Source: Candidatus Melainabacteria bacterium (GTDB taxonomy: Bacteria; Cyanobacteriota; Vampirovibrionia; Obscuribacterales; Obscuribacteraceae). Taken from it: a DNA stretch of 64,000 nucleotides. The translations under genes and the position numbers were made by a program. The stretch's first letter is position 1. Each line of letters opens with the position of its first letter. The notes beneath the pieces were generated by a model. It was not told the DNA's origin. It searched no databases and saw only the letters and a list, made by a program, of their open reading frames with translations. The stretch lies in NCBI GenBank assembly GCA_016716405.1, contig JADJWK010000002.1:930001-994000 (forward strand), given 5' to 3'. This document shows, piece by piece, positions 43,186 to 52,653 of the stretch.

Positions 43186-43677
43186 ATGAAAGATCCAAGT
43201 AGCAGCACCAATCTAGGAGAAGATGACGCCCTGGTACGCTTTCGCGGACCACTGATCGCGCTTGCCCTGGCGATTATCGGCTTCGGTCTCTATTACGGCT
43301 ACAGAGTCATGTCCGACAAATACAGTGTCAAGCCCGAGAAGCTCTTCACCGACACTTTCGAGGACAACTTCACCAGCGTCAGCAATTTCAAGGGAGGGGG
43401 CGAGGTCTCGGGCTCCCACGATACCTGGCTCTATTTCAAGATGACCAAGGAAGCCACTCTCCGGAACAAGGACCAGTTCACCGGTGAAGACAGGGAAGAA
43501 GTGGCGCGGCGCTGGTTCATCAAGCTCTTTCCTGATTCGGAGGGGCTCCAGCCCATCAATTATCAGTATCTCAAGCTCAAGAGCCGGATCGACAACCAGA
43601 CTGACCATATCAACCATTACTGGTATCTCTACAACTGGCGTACCGACGAGCATTACTATCGGGACTGGGGCTATTGA
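43186..43677 (+). CDS. Single-span membrane protein of unknown function
   Basis: The 163-residue protein has a 24-residue hydrophilic front, one transmembrane helix (about 25-43: PLIALALAIIGFGLYYGYRVM) and an outer domain of about 115 residues rich in Tyr/Trp ('YWYLYNWRTDEHYYRDWGY' at the end). No family recognised. Its stop overlaps the TTG start of the next gene (TTGA), so it is translationally coupled to the GT-C-like membrane proteins and may be an accessory subunit. Confidence 0.7.
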   Translation: MKDPSSSTNLGEDDALVRFRGPLIALALAIIGFGLYYGYRVMSDKYSVKPEKLFTDTFEDNFTSVSNFKGGGEVSGSHDTWLYFKMTKEATLRNKDQFTGEDREEVARRWFIKLFPDSEGLQPINYQYLKLKSRIDNQTDHINHYWYLYNWRTDEHYYRDWGY

Positions 43678-45356
43678 CCGAGAAGGAAGCTTCCGAGCTC
43701 AAGCCCGAAAGCCCGGGTGACAGGACTTTTGCTCAGCTACGCCTGGCTTGCTACCTCACCGTCGCGGTGGTGGTGGCCCGCCTGCTCTATACCTCTATCC
43801 TCCATCCGCTCAAGATCGGCTGGGATCCGGCTCTGCATCTGCATGCCGCTATCCTGATCACCCAGGGCAGAGTGCCTTATGTCGACATGTTCGACGTCAA
43901 TCCTCCCCTGATCTGGTATCTGGACACCATACCCGCCTTTGCCGCCCGATGGTTCTCGCTGCACCCGACCCAGGCTTTCGGATTCTTCCTGACATTTCTG
44001 ATCGGTCTTTCAGCCTTTCTGTGCACCTATCTTCTCTTCAAGCGCGGCAACAAGCAGGAGGCGATATTTTTCCTGCCTTTCGCCATCGGTATCTGTGCTT
44101 TCAATTTCTTTCTGCGCTTCGATTTCGGGCAGAGAGAAGACATCTTCGTGCTGCTCTATATGCCGTTTTTCGTGCTCCGCTGGCTGACCTGGAGCGGCCG
44201 GGGTCAGTTCGGTACCGGTCTCAAGATTGCCGTGGGCATCATCGGTGGTCTGGGGGTCTGTCTCAAGCCCTATTTCCTCATTCCGGCGGCTCTCACAGAG
44301 CTCTATTATGTTCTCGATCACCGGCGACTGAAGCCGCTCATCAGCACCGAGACCATAGCCTGTGCCCTGGTTGGTTTCGCCTATATGGGCCATTTTTTCC
44401 TGGCACCACAAGAGATGCGGGAAAATTATCTTGGTTTCATCGTGCCGGCTTTCCAGCTCGGCTACAACTTCTGGGATTGCTCCCTGGCGGCTATGTTTTC
44501 GCCGCCGGACAAGCGCAATGTCTTCTTCCTGATGACCGGCGCCATACTTCTGGCCCTGGCCATGCGCCGCCGCTCGGGACTCTTTCTGCCTCTGGCGATT
44601 TTCTGCCTGACTTCGAACATCGCTTATCTCATCCAGTTCAAAGGCTGGACCTATCACAATCAACCGGTCTTCGCCTCGGCTCTCATGCTTGCTTATATGC
44701 TCGCCGGCTATCTGATCTATCTGGCTTTTCGCGAGCTCAAGAAGATGTTCTCTCTTTCCACATCCCTGTTCATCTTTTGCGTGCCGGTGCTCTTTCTCGG
44801 GTATGGCATCTATGATGCGGCGGTGGATACCATCGACACTTTCCAGTCCGAGAAGTTCGATCTCGACCGGATCGGCTACAGCGGCTTCTGTCCACTTAAA
44901 GACGTGGAGTCGCCTTTCCTTGATATAGTTCTCGACAACACCAGGCCCGGCGACTCGGTGGTCTTCATGTCGAACGGAGTGCAGCCCGAGTATCCGTTCG
45001 TGACGCAGCTCGGGCTCAAGCCAGGCTCCCGGCATCTTCACTGCGTCATTCTGTCGGTGCTCCAGTACATCAAAGACGAGCGACCGGATACCCCGTTCAA
45101 CCGGGCTCTCTACGATCACACTCCGGAAATCATCCGGCAGTACGGCGAGGACATCGAGAACAACAAACCGGAATTGGTCCTTATCCAGAACTCGCCGGTG
45201 GGAGACTATCTGGAGCCTTTTCAATTCGTCAGCAAATATTTGAGAGATTACAAGCAGATCGACGAGATCGATTCTTTCCGGGTATTCCGTTTAGATCCAC
45301 TCAAGAAGCTTCAGGGATTCGATGCAGGTAATAGCCAGAACGTCACGGGTCAGTAG
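43674..45356 (+). CDS. GT-C-like membrane glycosyltransferase, copy 1
   Basis: The 560-residue protein has about 11 membrane spans. The first periplasmic loop reads 'WDPALHLHAAILITQGRVPYVDMFDVNPPLIWYL', matching the D-E/H...G-x-x-P-Y-x-D-x5-P-P-L pattern of ArnT/GT39-type lipid-linked sugar transferases; Asp-rich residues there bind the polyprenyl-phosphate sugar. After the last span there is a soluble domain of roughly 150 residues with 'NTRPGDSVVFMSNG'. Donor and acceptor unknown. The 3' end overlaps the paralogous next gene by 35 bases. Confidence 0.75.
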   Translation: MTEKEASELKPESPGDRTFAQLRLACYLTVAVVVARLLYTSILHPLKIGWDPALHLHAAILITQGRVPYVDMFDVNPPLIWYLDTIPAFAARWFSLHPTQAFGFFLTFLIGLSAFLCTYLLFKRGNKQEAIFFLPFAIGICAFNFFLRFDFGQREDIFVLLYMPFFVLRWLTWSGRGQFGTGLKIAVGIIGGLGVCLKPYFLIPAALTELYYVLDHRRLKPLISTETIACALVGFAYMGHFFLAPQEMRENYLGFIVPAFQLGYNFWDCSLAAMFSPPDKRNVFFLMTGAILLALAMRRRSGLFLPLAIFCLTSNIAYLIQFKGWTYHNQPVFASALMLAYMLAGYLIYLAFRELKKMFSLSTSLFIFCVPVLFLGYGIYDAAVDTIDTFQSEKFDLDRIGYSGFCPLKDVESPFLDIVLDNTRPGDSVVFMSNGVQPEYPFVTQLGLKPGSRHLHCVILSVLQYIKDERPDTPFNRALYDHTPEIIRQYGEDIENNKPELVLIQNSPVGDYLEPFQFVSKYLRDYKQIDEIDSFRVFRLDPLKKLQGFDAGNSQNVTGQ

Positions 45357-47007
45357 GACCGCCAGCAAAGGGGCTCGCCTCGCCACCATCGCCACTGTGC
45401 TGGCGATACTCCTGGTCATTCTCGCGCATATTCTCCTCCACCCCCTTCTCATTCCCGCCGAGGCGGCGGTCCACCTCCAGGGAGCCCTTCTGATGGTGAA
45501 CGGAAAGCTTCCTTATGCCGATTTCTTCGTGCTTTCCTCGCCGGCTATGCTCTATCTTCTCTTTCTGCCGGCGGCTGTAAGCGAATTGATCAATATCCAC
45601 CCTGTTCTCGTTTTCAATCTTTTCGTCTTTGTTATCCTCTTGCTTTCTCTTCTCGGTTGTAAAGCCGTTCTTCTCGATCATAAGAGTCGCGACCAGGCAA
45701 GCGCCCCTTATTTTCTGATCTGCTTTGCTGCTCTCAGCCTGCTTTTCATCAGCGAGTTCGGCCAGGCTCATCATCTCCTGATGCTCCTCACCATACCTTA
45801 TTTCCTCTGCCGTAAAGCGAGCTTTTGCGGGCAGATCCTTGGGCCCCGCCTGCTTGTCGCCTGCGGTGCGGCAGCCGGGATCGGATTTTCCCTCGAGCCT
45901 CTATTCGCCCTTCTCTTTATCGCCACCGAGCTGGTCTGGTGGGTGGAGAAGCAGAGCCTCAAGCCGTTCTCCAGCTATGACTTCACTTCCTGCGCCCTGG
46001 TGCTGGCTATCTATCTTTCGCACTTCATCATGATCCCGGCCCCCATGAGCAGTCTCTACGCCGCTCTCGCTCTGCCCCTCTTGATGTACGACTACAAGCA
46101 CTGGTGGGACATACTCAGCTATGTGGACAAGACCCCGGACAGAAGAGATCTGGTTTATTTCATGATCGTTGCCGTGACCGTGGCTCTGGGTCTGCGCAAA
46201 TGGTGCAGCCTGATCGTGCCGATGGTGGTGATTGCGGTGGCATCTTTCGGGATCTTCATCTTCGAGGGGCACATGCTCACTTTCCAGGCTATTCCCTTCG
46301 TTTATGGAGCAGCTCTGGCAGCAGCTCTGGCCCTGGGAGCCGTGCTCAACTGGATATGCGGAATATTCAATCAGAGCCTCCCTGCTCGTGCCATCGCGGT
46401 GGCTGCCGGGCTGGCGGCCCTGGGAGGAATTTTCTATCAATGGAGCCAGCTATCGGGGGTGGAGTATCTCAGCCTTTCAGATCAGGGCTATCCGGGCAAT
46501 GCTCCGAAAAGCGATCTCGCTAATTTTGCCGAGCAGATCCTCAAAGAGACCCGGCCGGGCGACCGCGTTCTCGTGCTCAATCCCAGAGCCAGACCGGCTT
46601 ATCCCCTGCTTCTTCAGTTGGGACGCAAACCCGCTTCCTGCGGGCTTCTGACCGCCGAGCCCCTGAGCATCTCGGAGCGTATAACACCTCTCGAGCCTCC
46701 GGAGACCGCCGGTCCGCTCGGCTATCATATGGACATGGTCCTTGAGAAGCTCGATAAGGACTTGAGCGGAAGGGACAGACCGGCGCTCGTTCTTTATGAT
46801 CAGGAGACCATGGGTGTCATCCTGGAGAATCGCGGTCTCAAGGACAAGATTCTCAAATACTACGCTCCCATCGAGATGGCGGACTGGAATCTGGACAAGG
46901 GCGTGCATCCTGCCATCGAGTATCTCGGATTCAAGTATCCCCTCAATGTCCTCAAGCTCAAGCCCGAGTTCGACTCGAGATCCGGGAAGACGAAAAAGGA
47001 TAGATAG
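45322..47007 (+). CDS. GT-C-like membrane glycosyltransferase, copy 2
   Basis: Paralogue of the preceding gene (561 residues). The N-terminal loop is 'IPAEAAVHLQGALLMVNGKLPYADFFVLSSPAMLYL', with Ser-Ser-Pro in place of Asn-Pro-Pro and Glu-Ala replacing Asp-Pro. The loop Asp that follows 'PYAD' is kept. The C-terminal soluble domain again has 'ETRPGDRVLVLNPRARPAYPLLLQLG', matching the partner's 'NTRPGDSVVFMSNGVQPEYPFVTQLG'. The altered loop may mean a changed donor or a non-catalytic partner. Confidence 0.75.
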   Translation: MQVIARTSRVSRTASKGARLATIATVLAILLVILAHILLHPLLIPAEAAVHLQGALLMVNGKLPYADFFVLSSPAMLYLLFLPAAVSELINIHPVLVFNLFVFVILLLSLLGCKAVLLDHKSRDQASAPYFLICFAALSLLFISEFGQAHHLLMLLTIPYFLCRKASFCGQILGPRLLVACGAAAGIGFSLEPLFALLFIATELVWWVEKQSLKPFSSYDFTSCALVLAIYLSHFIMIPAPMSSLYAALALPLLMYDYKHWWDILSYVDKTPDRRDLVYFMIVAVTVALGLRKWCSLIVPMVVIAVASFGIFIFEGHMLTFQAIPFVYGAALAAALALGAVLNWICGIFNQSLPARAIAVAAGLAALGGIFYQWSQLSGVEYLSLSDQGYPGNAPKSDLANFAEQILKETRPGDRVLVLNPRARPAYPLLLQLGRKPASCGLLTAEPLSISERITPLEPPETAGPLGYHMDMVLEKLDKDLSGRDRPALVLYDQETMGVILENRGLKDKILKYYAPIEMADWNLDKGVHPAIEYLGFKYPLNVLKLKPEFDSRSGKTKKDR

Positions 47008-47050
47008 AAATGCCTCGCCGTGCTAGATTTCGACAGAGCCTGAAAAAGTG

Positions 47051-48829
47051 ATGCGTCGAAAGCTCGTTTTGCTCCTCTCGATTCTCCTCTGGTGCAGCCC
47101 TCTGTTATCCAGCCCTCTGTTATCCGGTTCCGGTGCCCGGGCGCAGAGCAGCGATTCTTCAGGAGAGGGCGAATCGCGTTATCACGATCTGGTGCTCGCC
47201 GCCCTCAAGAAGGAGCTGGATCGATCATTCCGGTTGCTGGCCAGGCGCGGCGAGGCGCCGATCTATTTCATCGCTTATCGGGCTTATAGCGACGACTATG
47301 TCTCCGCCCGGGGCAGCGCCGGCTCGCTCATGGCCGAATACGACAGTCCGAGCCATTCTCGCTATTTGCAGGTGGAGGTGCGAGCCGGCAGTGAAGCGCT
47401 CGACAACTATCACCCTGTGCGCGGCCAGAACGATTTCAGCAGCTCCTTTTCGTCCATGTACACGTTGCCCGAGGAGTTCAATGAGGCTGCCATCCGCAAT
47501 CCGGCCTGGCAGGCCACCGACAAGGCTTTCAAGAACGCCCAGAAGCTCTTCGCCCTGGCCAGGGGCGCCAGGCAGGTCAGGGTGAAAGAGATCGACCAGT
47601 CGGGAGACTTCCGACTTTACGGACCCTGCCGGGATCTCGAGGCGGTGGCGGATTTCCCCTTGCAGGCAGGAGCTTTCGACCAGACCGTGAGGAGGCTTTC
47701 GGGAATCTTCAACGAGTATCCACTCGTCAAGGACTCTTATGTCGCCTGCTCGGCCCAGCGCTCCGTCAGGCAGATCCTGACCAGCGAGGAGCGGGAGATC
47801 CGCAGCTGCGATATTTCCTCATCCATCGCCATTCATGCCGAGACCGTCGCGGATGACGGCATGGAGCTCTGGCTCGACGATCGAATCGAGACCGCCAGTC
47901 TCGACGGGCTGCCTCCGGAAAGCGTCGTGGAAGAGAGAGTCCGTGGCCTGGCAAGGCGTCTTGGCGCTCTGCGCGAGGCACCACTGGCGGAGCCCTATGC
48001 GGGCCCTGCTATTTTGCGAGGCAAAGCCGCAGGCGTATTCTTCCATGAGGTCCTTGGGCACCGCCTGGAGGGTCACCGCCAGAAGAACGAGGATGAGGGA
48101 AGAACCTTCAGAGACAAGGTAGGCAGCTCGATCATGCCTGCTTTCATCTCGGTGGTGGATGATCCGACCATGAAGAAGACCGAGTCGTCCGAGCTTTCCG
48201 GTCATTATCGATATGACGACGAGGCGGTGCCGGCAAGCCGTGCGGTCCTGGTGGAAGAAGGCGTCCTCAAGGGATTTCTCAAGAGCCGGGCGCCCCTTGC
48301 CGGATTCCCCGAGTCCAACGGGCACGGCCGGTGCAGCTGGGGAAATGCTCCGGTAGCAAGGCAGGGTAATCTCATGGTCCTGGCAGCGAAATCGGCGCGG
48401 GTCAGCCAGGAAAGACTCAGGGAGATGCTCATCGAGCAGGTGCGAAAGCAGGGCAAGCCTTATGGTCTCATTTTCGATGACATAGCCGGGGGCTCCACCA
48501 TGACCCGGGTCGGAGAGCCGCAACTCTATTCTCTCTATCCGCTCTCGGTAACGAGAGTCTTCGCCGATGGGCGTCCGGACGAATTGATCCGGGGAGTGGA
48601 CATAGTCGGCACGCCGCTCCTCTCTCTCGAGAGGATCCTTGCTGCCGGAGACGATTTCGAGACTTTCAACGGCACCTGCGGTGCCGAGTCAGGCTGGGTT
48701 CCGGTCTCGGCCTCGTCACCCAGCCTGCTCCTCGAGAATATCGAGGTCGAGCGCAAGAAGAAGTCGGACGACCTTCCGCCGATCCTGCCGGATCCTGGTC
48801 ATGCCTGCCGGGAGGACAAGAGAATTTGA
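47051..48829 (+). CDS. Exported TldD-type metallopeptidase
   Basis: The 592-residue protein starts with a signal peptide (MRRKLVLLLSILLWCSPLLSS...). The TldD/PmbA family metal site is complete: 'GVFFHEVLGHRLEGHRQ', with H332-E333-x3-H337 counted from ATG 47051, plus the downstream 'GFLKSRAPL' and 'GNLMVLA' regions. TldD proteases with a TldE partner trim modified peptides and unfolded polypeptides. Known members are cytoplasmic, so a signal peptide is unusual. Its stop overlaps the start of the next gene as TTGA. A GTG at 47048 is an alternative start. Confidence 0.88.
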   Translation: MRRKLVLLLSILLWCSPLLSSPLLSGSGARAQSSDSSGEGESRYHDLVLAALKKELDRSFRLLARRGEAPIYFIAYRAYSDDYVSARGSAGSLMAEYDSPSHSRYLQVEVRAGSEALDNYHPVRGQNDFSSSFSSMYTLPEEFNEAAIRNPAWQATDKAFKNAQKLFALARGARQVRVKEIDQSGDFRLYGPCRDLEAVADFPLQAGAFDQTVRRLSGIFNEYPLVKDSYVACSAQRSVRQILTSEEREIRSCDISSSIAIHAETVADDGMELWLDDRIETASLDGLPPESVVEERVRGLARRLGALREAPLAEPYAGPAILRGKAAGVFFHEVLGHRLEGHRQKNEDEGRTFRDKVGSSIMPAFISVVDDPTMKKTESSELSGHYRYDDEAVPASRAVLVEEGVLKGFLKSRAPLAGFPESNGHGRCSWGNAPVARQGNLMVLAAKSARVSQERLREMLIEQVRKQGKPYGLIFDDIAGGSTMTRVGEPQLYSLYPLSVTRVFADGRPDELIRGVDIVGTPLLSLERILAAGDDFETFNGTCGAESGWVPVSASSPSLLLENIEVERKKKSDDLPPILPDPGHACREDKRI

Positions 48830-50556
48830 GACGAGCTATCGCGATAGCGGTCATGGTGACTATGCTTCTCCTGCCCTGCCGGTCGGCGATGGCGGGAGGG
48901 GCAGTCGATGACGTCAGGCTGCGGGCCATGAGCGACGAGCTTCAGCGCTCGCTTGCCAGCCTGAGCCTGCCGGATCACGAAAGGCCATACTATATTCGTT
49001 ACAGTCTCTATGAGACCATCGACTTCTCCGTCGACGCCAGGCTCGGGGCGGTGAGCTCGCGGTCCGGTAGCCGGCAGCGGACTCTGGACGTGGACGTGCG
49101 GGTGGGCTCCTACGAGTCGGATAGCTCGAATTTCAAGGACTCCACTGGCGTCGGTCCGTCATGGAGCGGCACCAGCGCTACGGAGGTCGGTGTCGATGAC
49201 GACTATATGGGGATCAGGCGCTCTTTCTGGCTTGCTACCGACAGCGCTTACAAGAAGGCGGTGGCGGCAAGGGATGCTAAAAAAGCTCACTATCTGCAGA
49301 AAAAGGAGAGCGATCATCTCGACGACTTCTCCAGGGCGCCGGCCGTCGAGGTCATTCAGGAGCCTGGCAGGCTGGCGCCTGACGTCGATCGAATCTCGCA
49401 GCGGGAGACCTGGACAGAGAGAGTTCGCGATCTCTCCGGGGTCTTTCGCGATTTTCCAAGGGTGCGCAGCTCCTGGGTCCGCTATGACGAGAGGGTAATC
49501 AATACCTGGCTGGTCAATAGCGAGGGCAGCCGGGTGCGCACAGCGGAGCGAGCCTGTCGGGTAATGGTGGCTGCTTGCTGCCAGGCCGACGATGGCTCTC
49601 CGTCAAGCGATCAGCTTGTGTTTCTCGCCCATGATCGCAATGATCTTCCGTCCAGGGAAGCGATGATGGACCGCACCCGGGAGCTGGCCGCTACTCTCAC
49701 CAGGCTGGCCAATGCGCCGGCGGCGCGGACCTACGAGGGTCCGGTGATTTTCGAGGACGAAGCTGCCGCGTCGTTCGTCTCTTCGATCCTGGCTCCCTCG
49801 ATCAAGGCTCACCGGGCGATTCCCTCTGATACTATGTCTGATACCAGTATCGATAATCCCCTGGAAAAGAAAATCGGGCTGCGGATCATGCCGACTTTTC
49901 TCAGTGTGACGGATGACCCTACCGCCAGGAGCTATCGTGGAGTTCCTTTGATGGGAGGATACGACGTCGATGACGAAGGTGTCCTCGCCCGTCCGGTGAA
50001 AGTCGTGGAAAACGGCTTTCTCAGGACTTTCCTGAGCGGCAGGACACCCAGCAAGACCAATAAGGAAAGCAACGGGCATGGCACCACCACCGGCGAGGCG
50101 AAGACCTCGGTCCTCATTCTCGACTCCACCAGACCGATGAGCGAGAGCAGGCTCCATCGCCGCTTGCGCAAACTGGCCAGGGAGTCGGGACTCGATCATG
50201 CCGTGGTTGTCAGCAAGCTGGACAATCTCTACCAGATCAACTTCTTCGACGAGTTGAGCTCATGGAGCGAAGCCCTCTCGGTTGCCGGGGGAAAGCTCCC
50301 GAGCCCGGCAGTGATGTACGAGGTCTCTCTCAAGGACGGCAAGCGCAAGCTCGTGAGAGGCGCTAGCTTCGGAGCCAGCACCATGCGTATTCTCAAAGAT
50401 ATTGTTGCCACCGGGGGTGATGCCCGGGTCTATGCCGTGGAGACCGCCTCGAACAATTACGGTCATGTGATCGCCCCGTCTCTTCTTGTCCAGGAGGTGG
50501 AGATTCTCGAGGCCGAGAACAACATCAAGCCCCCGGAGCTTCCCAATCCGATTTAG
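48826..50556 (+). CDS. Exported TldE/PmbA-like partner lacking the metal-binding motif
   Basis: This 576-residue paralogue of the TldD-type gene begins with its own signal peptide (MRRAIAIAVMVTMLLLPCRSAMAG). It aligns through the middle ('YEGPVIFEDEAAASFVSSILAPSIKAHRA' against 'YAGPAILRGKAAGVFFHEVLGHRLEGHRQ') but the His-Glu-x3-His is gone. This is the expected relation of TldE to TldD: a non-catalytic subunit of a heterodimer. Other conserved blocks ('RIMPTFLSVTDDPTARSYRG', 'NGFLRTFLSGRTPS', 'ESNGHGTTTGEAKTSVLIL') remain. The TTG start overlaps the upstream stop, assuring coupled synthesis. Confidence 0.85.
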   Translation: MRRAIAIAVMVTMLLLPCRSAMAGGAVDDVRLRAMSDELQRSLASLSLPDHERPYYIRYSLYETIDFSVDARLGAVSSRSGSRQRTLDVDVRVGSYESDSSNFKDSTGVGPSWSGTSATEVGVDDDYMGIRRSFWLATDSAYKKAVAARDAKKAHYLQKKESDHLDDFSRAPAVEVIQEPGRLAPDVDRISQRETWTERVRDLSGVFRDFPRVRSSWVRYDERVINTWLVNSEGSRVRTAERACRVMVAACCQADDGSPSSDQLVFLAHDRNDLPSREAMMDRTRELAATLTRLANAPAARTYEGPVIFEDEAAASFVSSILAPSIKAHRAIPSDTMSDTSIDNPLEKKIGLRIMPTFLSVTDDPTARSYRGVPLMGGYDVDDEGVLARPVKVVENGFLRTFLSGRTPSKTNKESNGHGTTTGEAKTSVLILDSTRPMSESRLHRRLRKLARESGLDHAVVVSKLDNLYQINFFDELSSWSEALSVAGGKLPSPAVMYEVSLKDGKRKLVRGASFGASTMRILKDIVATGGDARVYAVETASNNYGHVIAPSLLVQEVEILEAENNIKPPELPNPI

Positions 50557-50562
50557 TCTCGG

Positions 50563-51300
50563 TCAGGGAGCCTTGCATTTGCGGTTCATGCGCGCGTCTA
50601 TGGCTTCGGCCCGGGCTTTCGTGCGGGTGGCTTCGGTTTTCATCCCCAGATCTCTCTGGACGAGATAGAGGTTCCAGAGAGTGTTGCCGACATTGGCTGA
50701 GTCCGGTCCTTTGCTGGTCTCGTAGAGAGCCACGGCTTCATCCAGCCTGGCACGGGCGTCTTCCATGAGCTTCTTGCGAAAGCTTTCGTCATCGCTGCCG
50801 GTGGCTTCGAGATAATTGAGCAGACCGAGATTGTTCTTGTCCCGGGCGATGTCCTCGCCTGGCCTGGCGTATTTCTTGTCGTACTCGAGGAGGGCTTGAT
50901 AAATGGCCTCGGCTGCTCTCCAGTTGCTCAGATCGCGATAGAGACCGGCAAGACGCAGCATGGAGTCGACATATTTGCTGTTATAGGAGCCGGCACCTGC
51001 AAGAGCCCGCTCTTCGTTGATTGCCTGAAGATGCTCGAGCGCCTTGAGAAAATCGCGCTTTTCCCACAACAGCATGGCCAGGCGCTCGCGGCTGTCCAGG
51101 AGCTCTTCCCGGTCGGCGTTTGGATTGTCCTTCATGGCGTTATAGTTGGCTTCTTCCTGGAAAAGCTGGCGGTCGACCATCTGGAAGTAATCTTTGCGGT
51201 CGTATTCTTCGATGACCTGGCGCCGGTAGGGCATGGTAGCCACGATCACCCAGGCGAAGAGTATTCCGAGAACCGCTAGAACTGCTAACTTGGGACCCAT
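50563..51300 (-). CDS. Membrane-anchored TPR protein
   Basis: The 245-residue protein has an N-terminal membrane anchor (about residues 4-22: KLAVLAVLGILFAWVIVAT). About four TPR-like helical pairs follow ('LAMLLWEKRDFLKALEHLQAI', 'LAGLYRDLSNWRAAEAIYQALLEYDKK', 'NNLGLLNYLEA', 'NTLWNLYLVQRDLGMKTEAT'). It lies 12 bases downstream of the HTTM-DCC gene on the same strand and is probably the third gene of that operon. The TPRs would face the periplasm and could bring a partner to the HTTM protein. Confidence 0.8.
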   Translation of the reverse strand: MGPKLAVLAVLGILFAWVIVATMPYRRQVIEEYDRKDYFQMVDRQLFQEEANYNAMKDNPNADREELLDSRERLAMLLWEKRDFLKALEHLQAINEERALAGAGSYNSKYVDSMLRLAGLYRDLSNWRAAEAIYQALLEYDKKYARPGEDIARDKNNLGLLNYLEATGSDDESFRKKLMEDARARLDEAVALYETSKGPDSANVGNTLWNLYLVQRDLGMKTEATRTKARAEAIDARMNRKCKAP

Positions 51301-51312
51301 GAGCTTTCGTCC

Positions 51313-52653
51313 TTATGAGCTGGTGGCTTTCTGGCAGACCCCTTGCGGGCAGCGGCCGCCGAGGATCTTGAAACGATTGGCTGCAAACGTCTTGTAGACG
51401 AGCTCGCCCAGTTGAGCAACGATGGGCAGGTAGAGCAGGGGGAAGAGGGCGAGGAGAAGGGGAAGCCTGCCGGTCATATAGCGGAAAGCTTGAAAGCCCC
51501 CCAGGACCTTGCCGGAAGGTGTGGCAAGCAGGATCTCGCTCTCCAGACGATCCCGGTCGGCAGGCTCGAGCCCGAGCTCGGAGGCGGTAGCCGTGCGGAA
51601 GTCGATCAGATCGACGAGCTTGAAAATATCCAGACGATGGATGAGACCTACGGTCCTGACGCAGACTATGCAGGATCCGTCGAACATGAGCTTCGACGGC
51701 CTGGCGATATGCTTGTGGACGAAGGCTACTACACCTCTCCAGAAGCGGTCCAGGTCCTCGGGATAGATGAAGAGGAAATAGGTGAGCATGAACAGCCATT
51801 CGAACATGGGAAGGTTCATGCAGTATTCGATACCCAGGTGGAGACCGAGCCCGGCAAGCAATACCCAGTAGCGCGTGGCCCTGAACCAGATCAGCGACCA
51901 GAGGGCGAATTCCACCACCAGGGTTCCCCAGGTGAGGATCTGGATGCAATAGTAATTGTCCAGAATGAAAGGAAGCGGGAAGCGCATCACATCGTCATAT
52001 CTGGTGGCGAAATAAACAGCCGTCCCTTTGTTGAACCATGTCTCCCCGGCCATTTTTGCTACCCAGGTATGGTAATAAGCCAGACAGATCTGGACCTGAA
52101 GAAGCCTCTGCGCCCAGGGCGAGGAGAGGGGCGCCAGGAAACCAGTGACACGCCAGTCCTGGCGAATGCCTTTGATGACGCTGTCCAGGGAGAGCGCATC
52201 TCCGGCATTGGAGAAGGCGACACACATGGTGGCGATACGGAGATAGTTGTCACCGGCATTCTGGTTGATCAGGAAGTGGTGCTGGAGCGACATCAAGCAG
52301 AGGAAAGTGAGGACCGCGCTCACCCTTGTGAAAAGGCCGACGGTCATCATGCCGGCGAAGACTGCGGTCATCCAGAAGAAATACCAGCGCCATTCCTCGC
52401 CGGGAGGCAGGAGGAGCATCAGATCGAAATACGGATCGCCTCGCCAGTACTTGCTTATCATGTCCTCGATCGGGACGATGGCATAGTCGCCGTAATAGAG
52501 ATGCCAGTCGGCAAGCAGGTGAACGACGAGACACTGGATCACCACCAGACCCAGCCCTATGCGGAAGAGCGCCATGGGGACAGGCGACGCCGGGGCGAAC
52601 CAGAAAGTCTGCCAGCCCTGCCTGAACCTGTTGATGTCGTCTTTTATGCTCAT
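51313..52653 (-). CDS. HTTM-domain membrane protein fused to DCC thiol-oxidoreductase domain
   Basis: The 446-residue protein has the HTTM domain (vitamin-K-dependent-carboxylase-like, about 1-310): 'FRIGLGLVVIQCLVVHLLADWHLYYGD', 'VGLFTRVSAVLTFLCLMSLQHHFLINQNAGDNYLRI', 'CLAYYHTWVAKMAGETWFNKGTAVYF'. A DCC domain (about 330-440) begins D-G-S-C-I-V-C-V, followed by 'GGFQAFRYM'. HTTM proteins are relatives of gamma-carboxylase with no proven bacterial reaction; the DCC Cys-x2-Cys could exchange electrons. Its start overlaps the stop of the single-span partner gene (ATGA). Confidence 0.9.
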   Translation of the reverse strand: MSIKDDINRFRQGWQTFWFAPASPVPMALFRIGLGLVVIQCLVVHLLADWHLYYGDYAIVPIEDMISKYWRGDPYFDLMLLLPPGEEWRWYFFWMTAVFAGMMTVGLFTRVSAVLTFLCLMSLQHHFLINQNAGDNYLRIATMCVAFSNAGDALSLDSVIKGIRQDWRVTGFLAPLSSPWAQRLLQVQICLAYYHTWVAKMAGETWFNKGTAVYFATRYDDVMRFPLPFILDNYYCIQILTWGTLVVEFALWSLIWFRATRYWVLLAGLGLHLGIEYCMNLPMFEWLFMLTYFLFIYPEDLDRFWRGVVAFVHKHIARPSKLMFDGSCIVCVRTVGLIHRLDIFKLVDLIDFRTATASELGLEPADRDRLESEILLATPSGKVLGGFQAFRYMTGRLPLLLALFPLLYLPIVAQLGELVYKTFAANRFKILGGRCPQGVCQKATSS

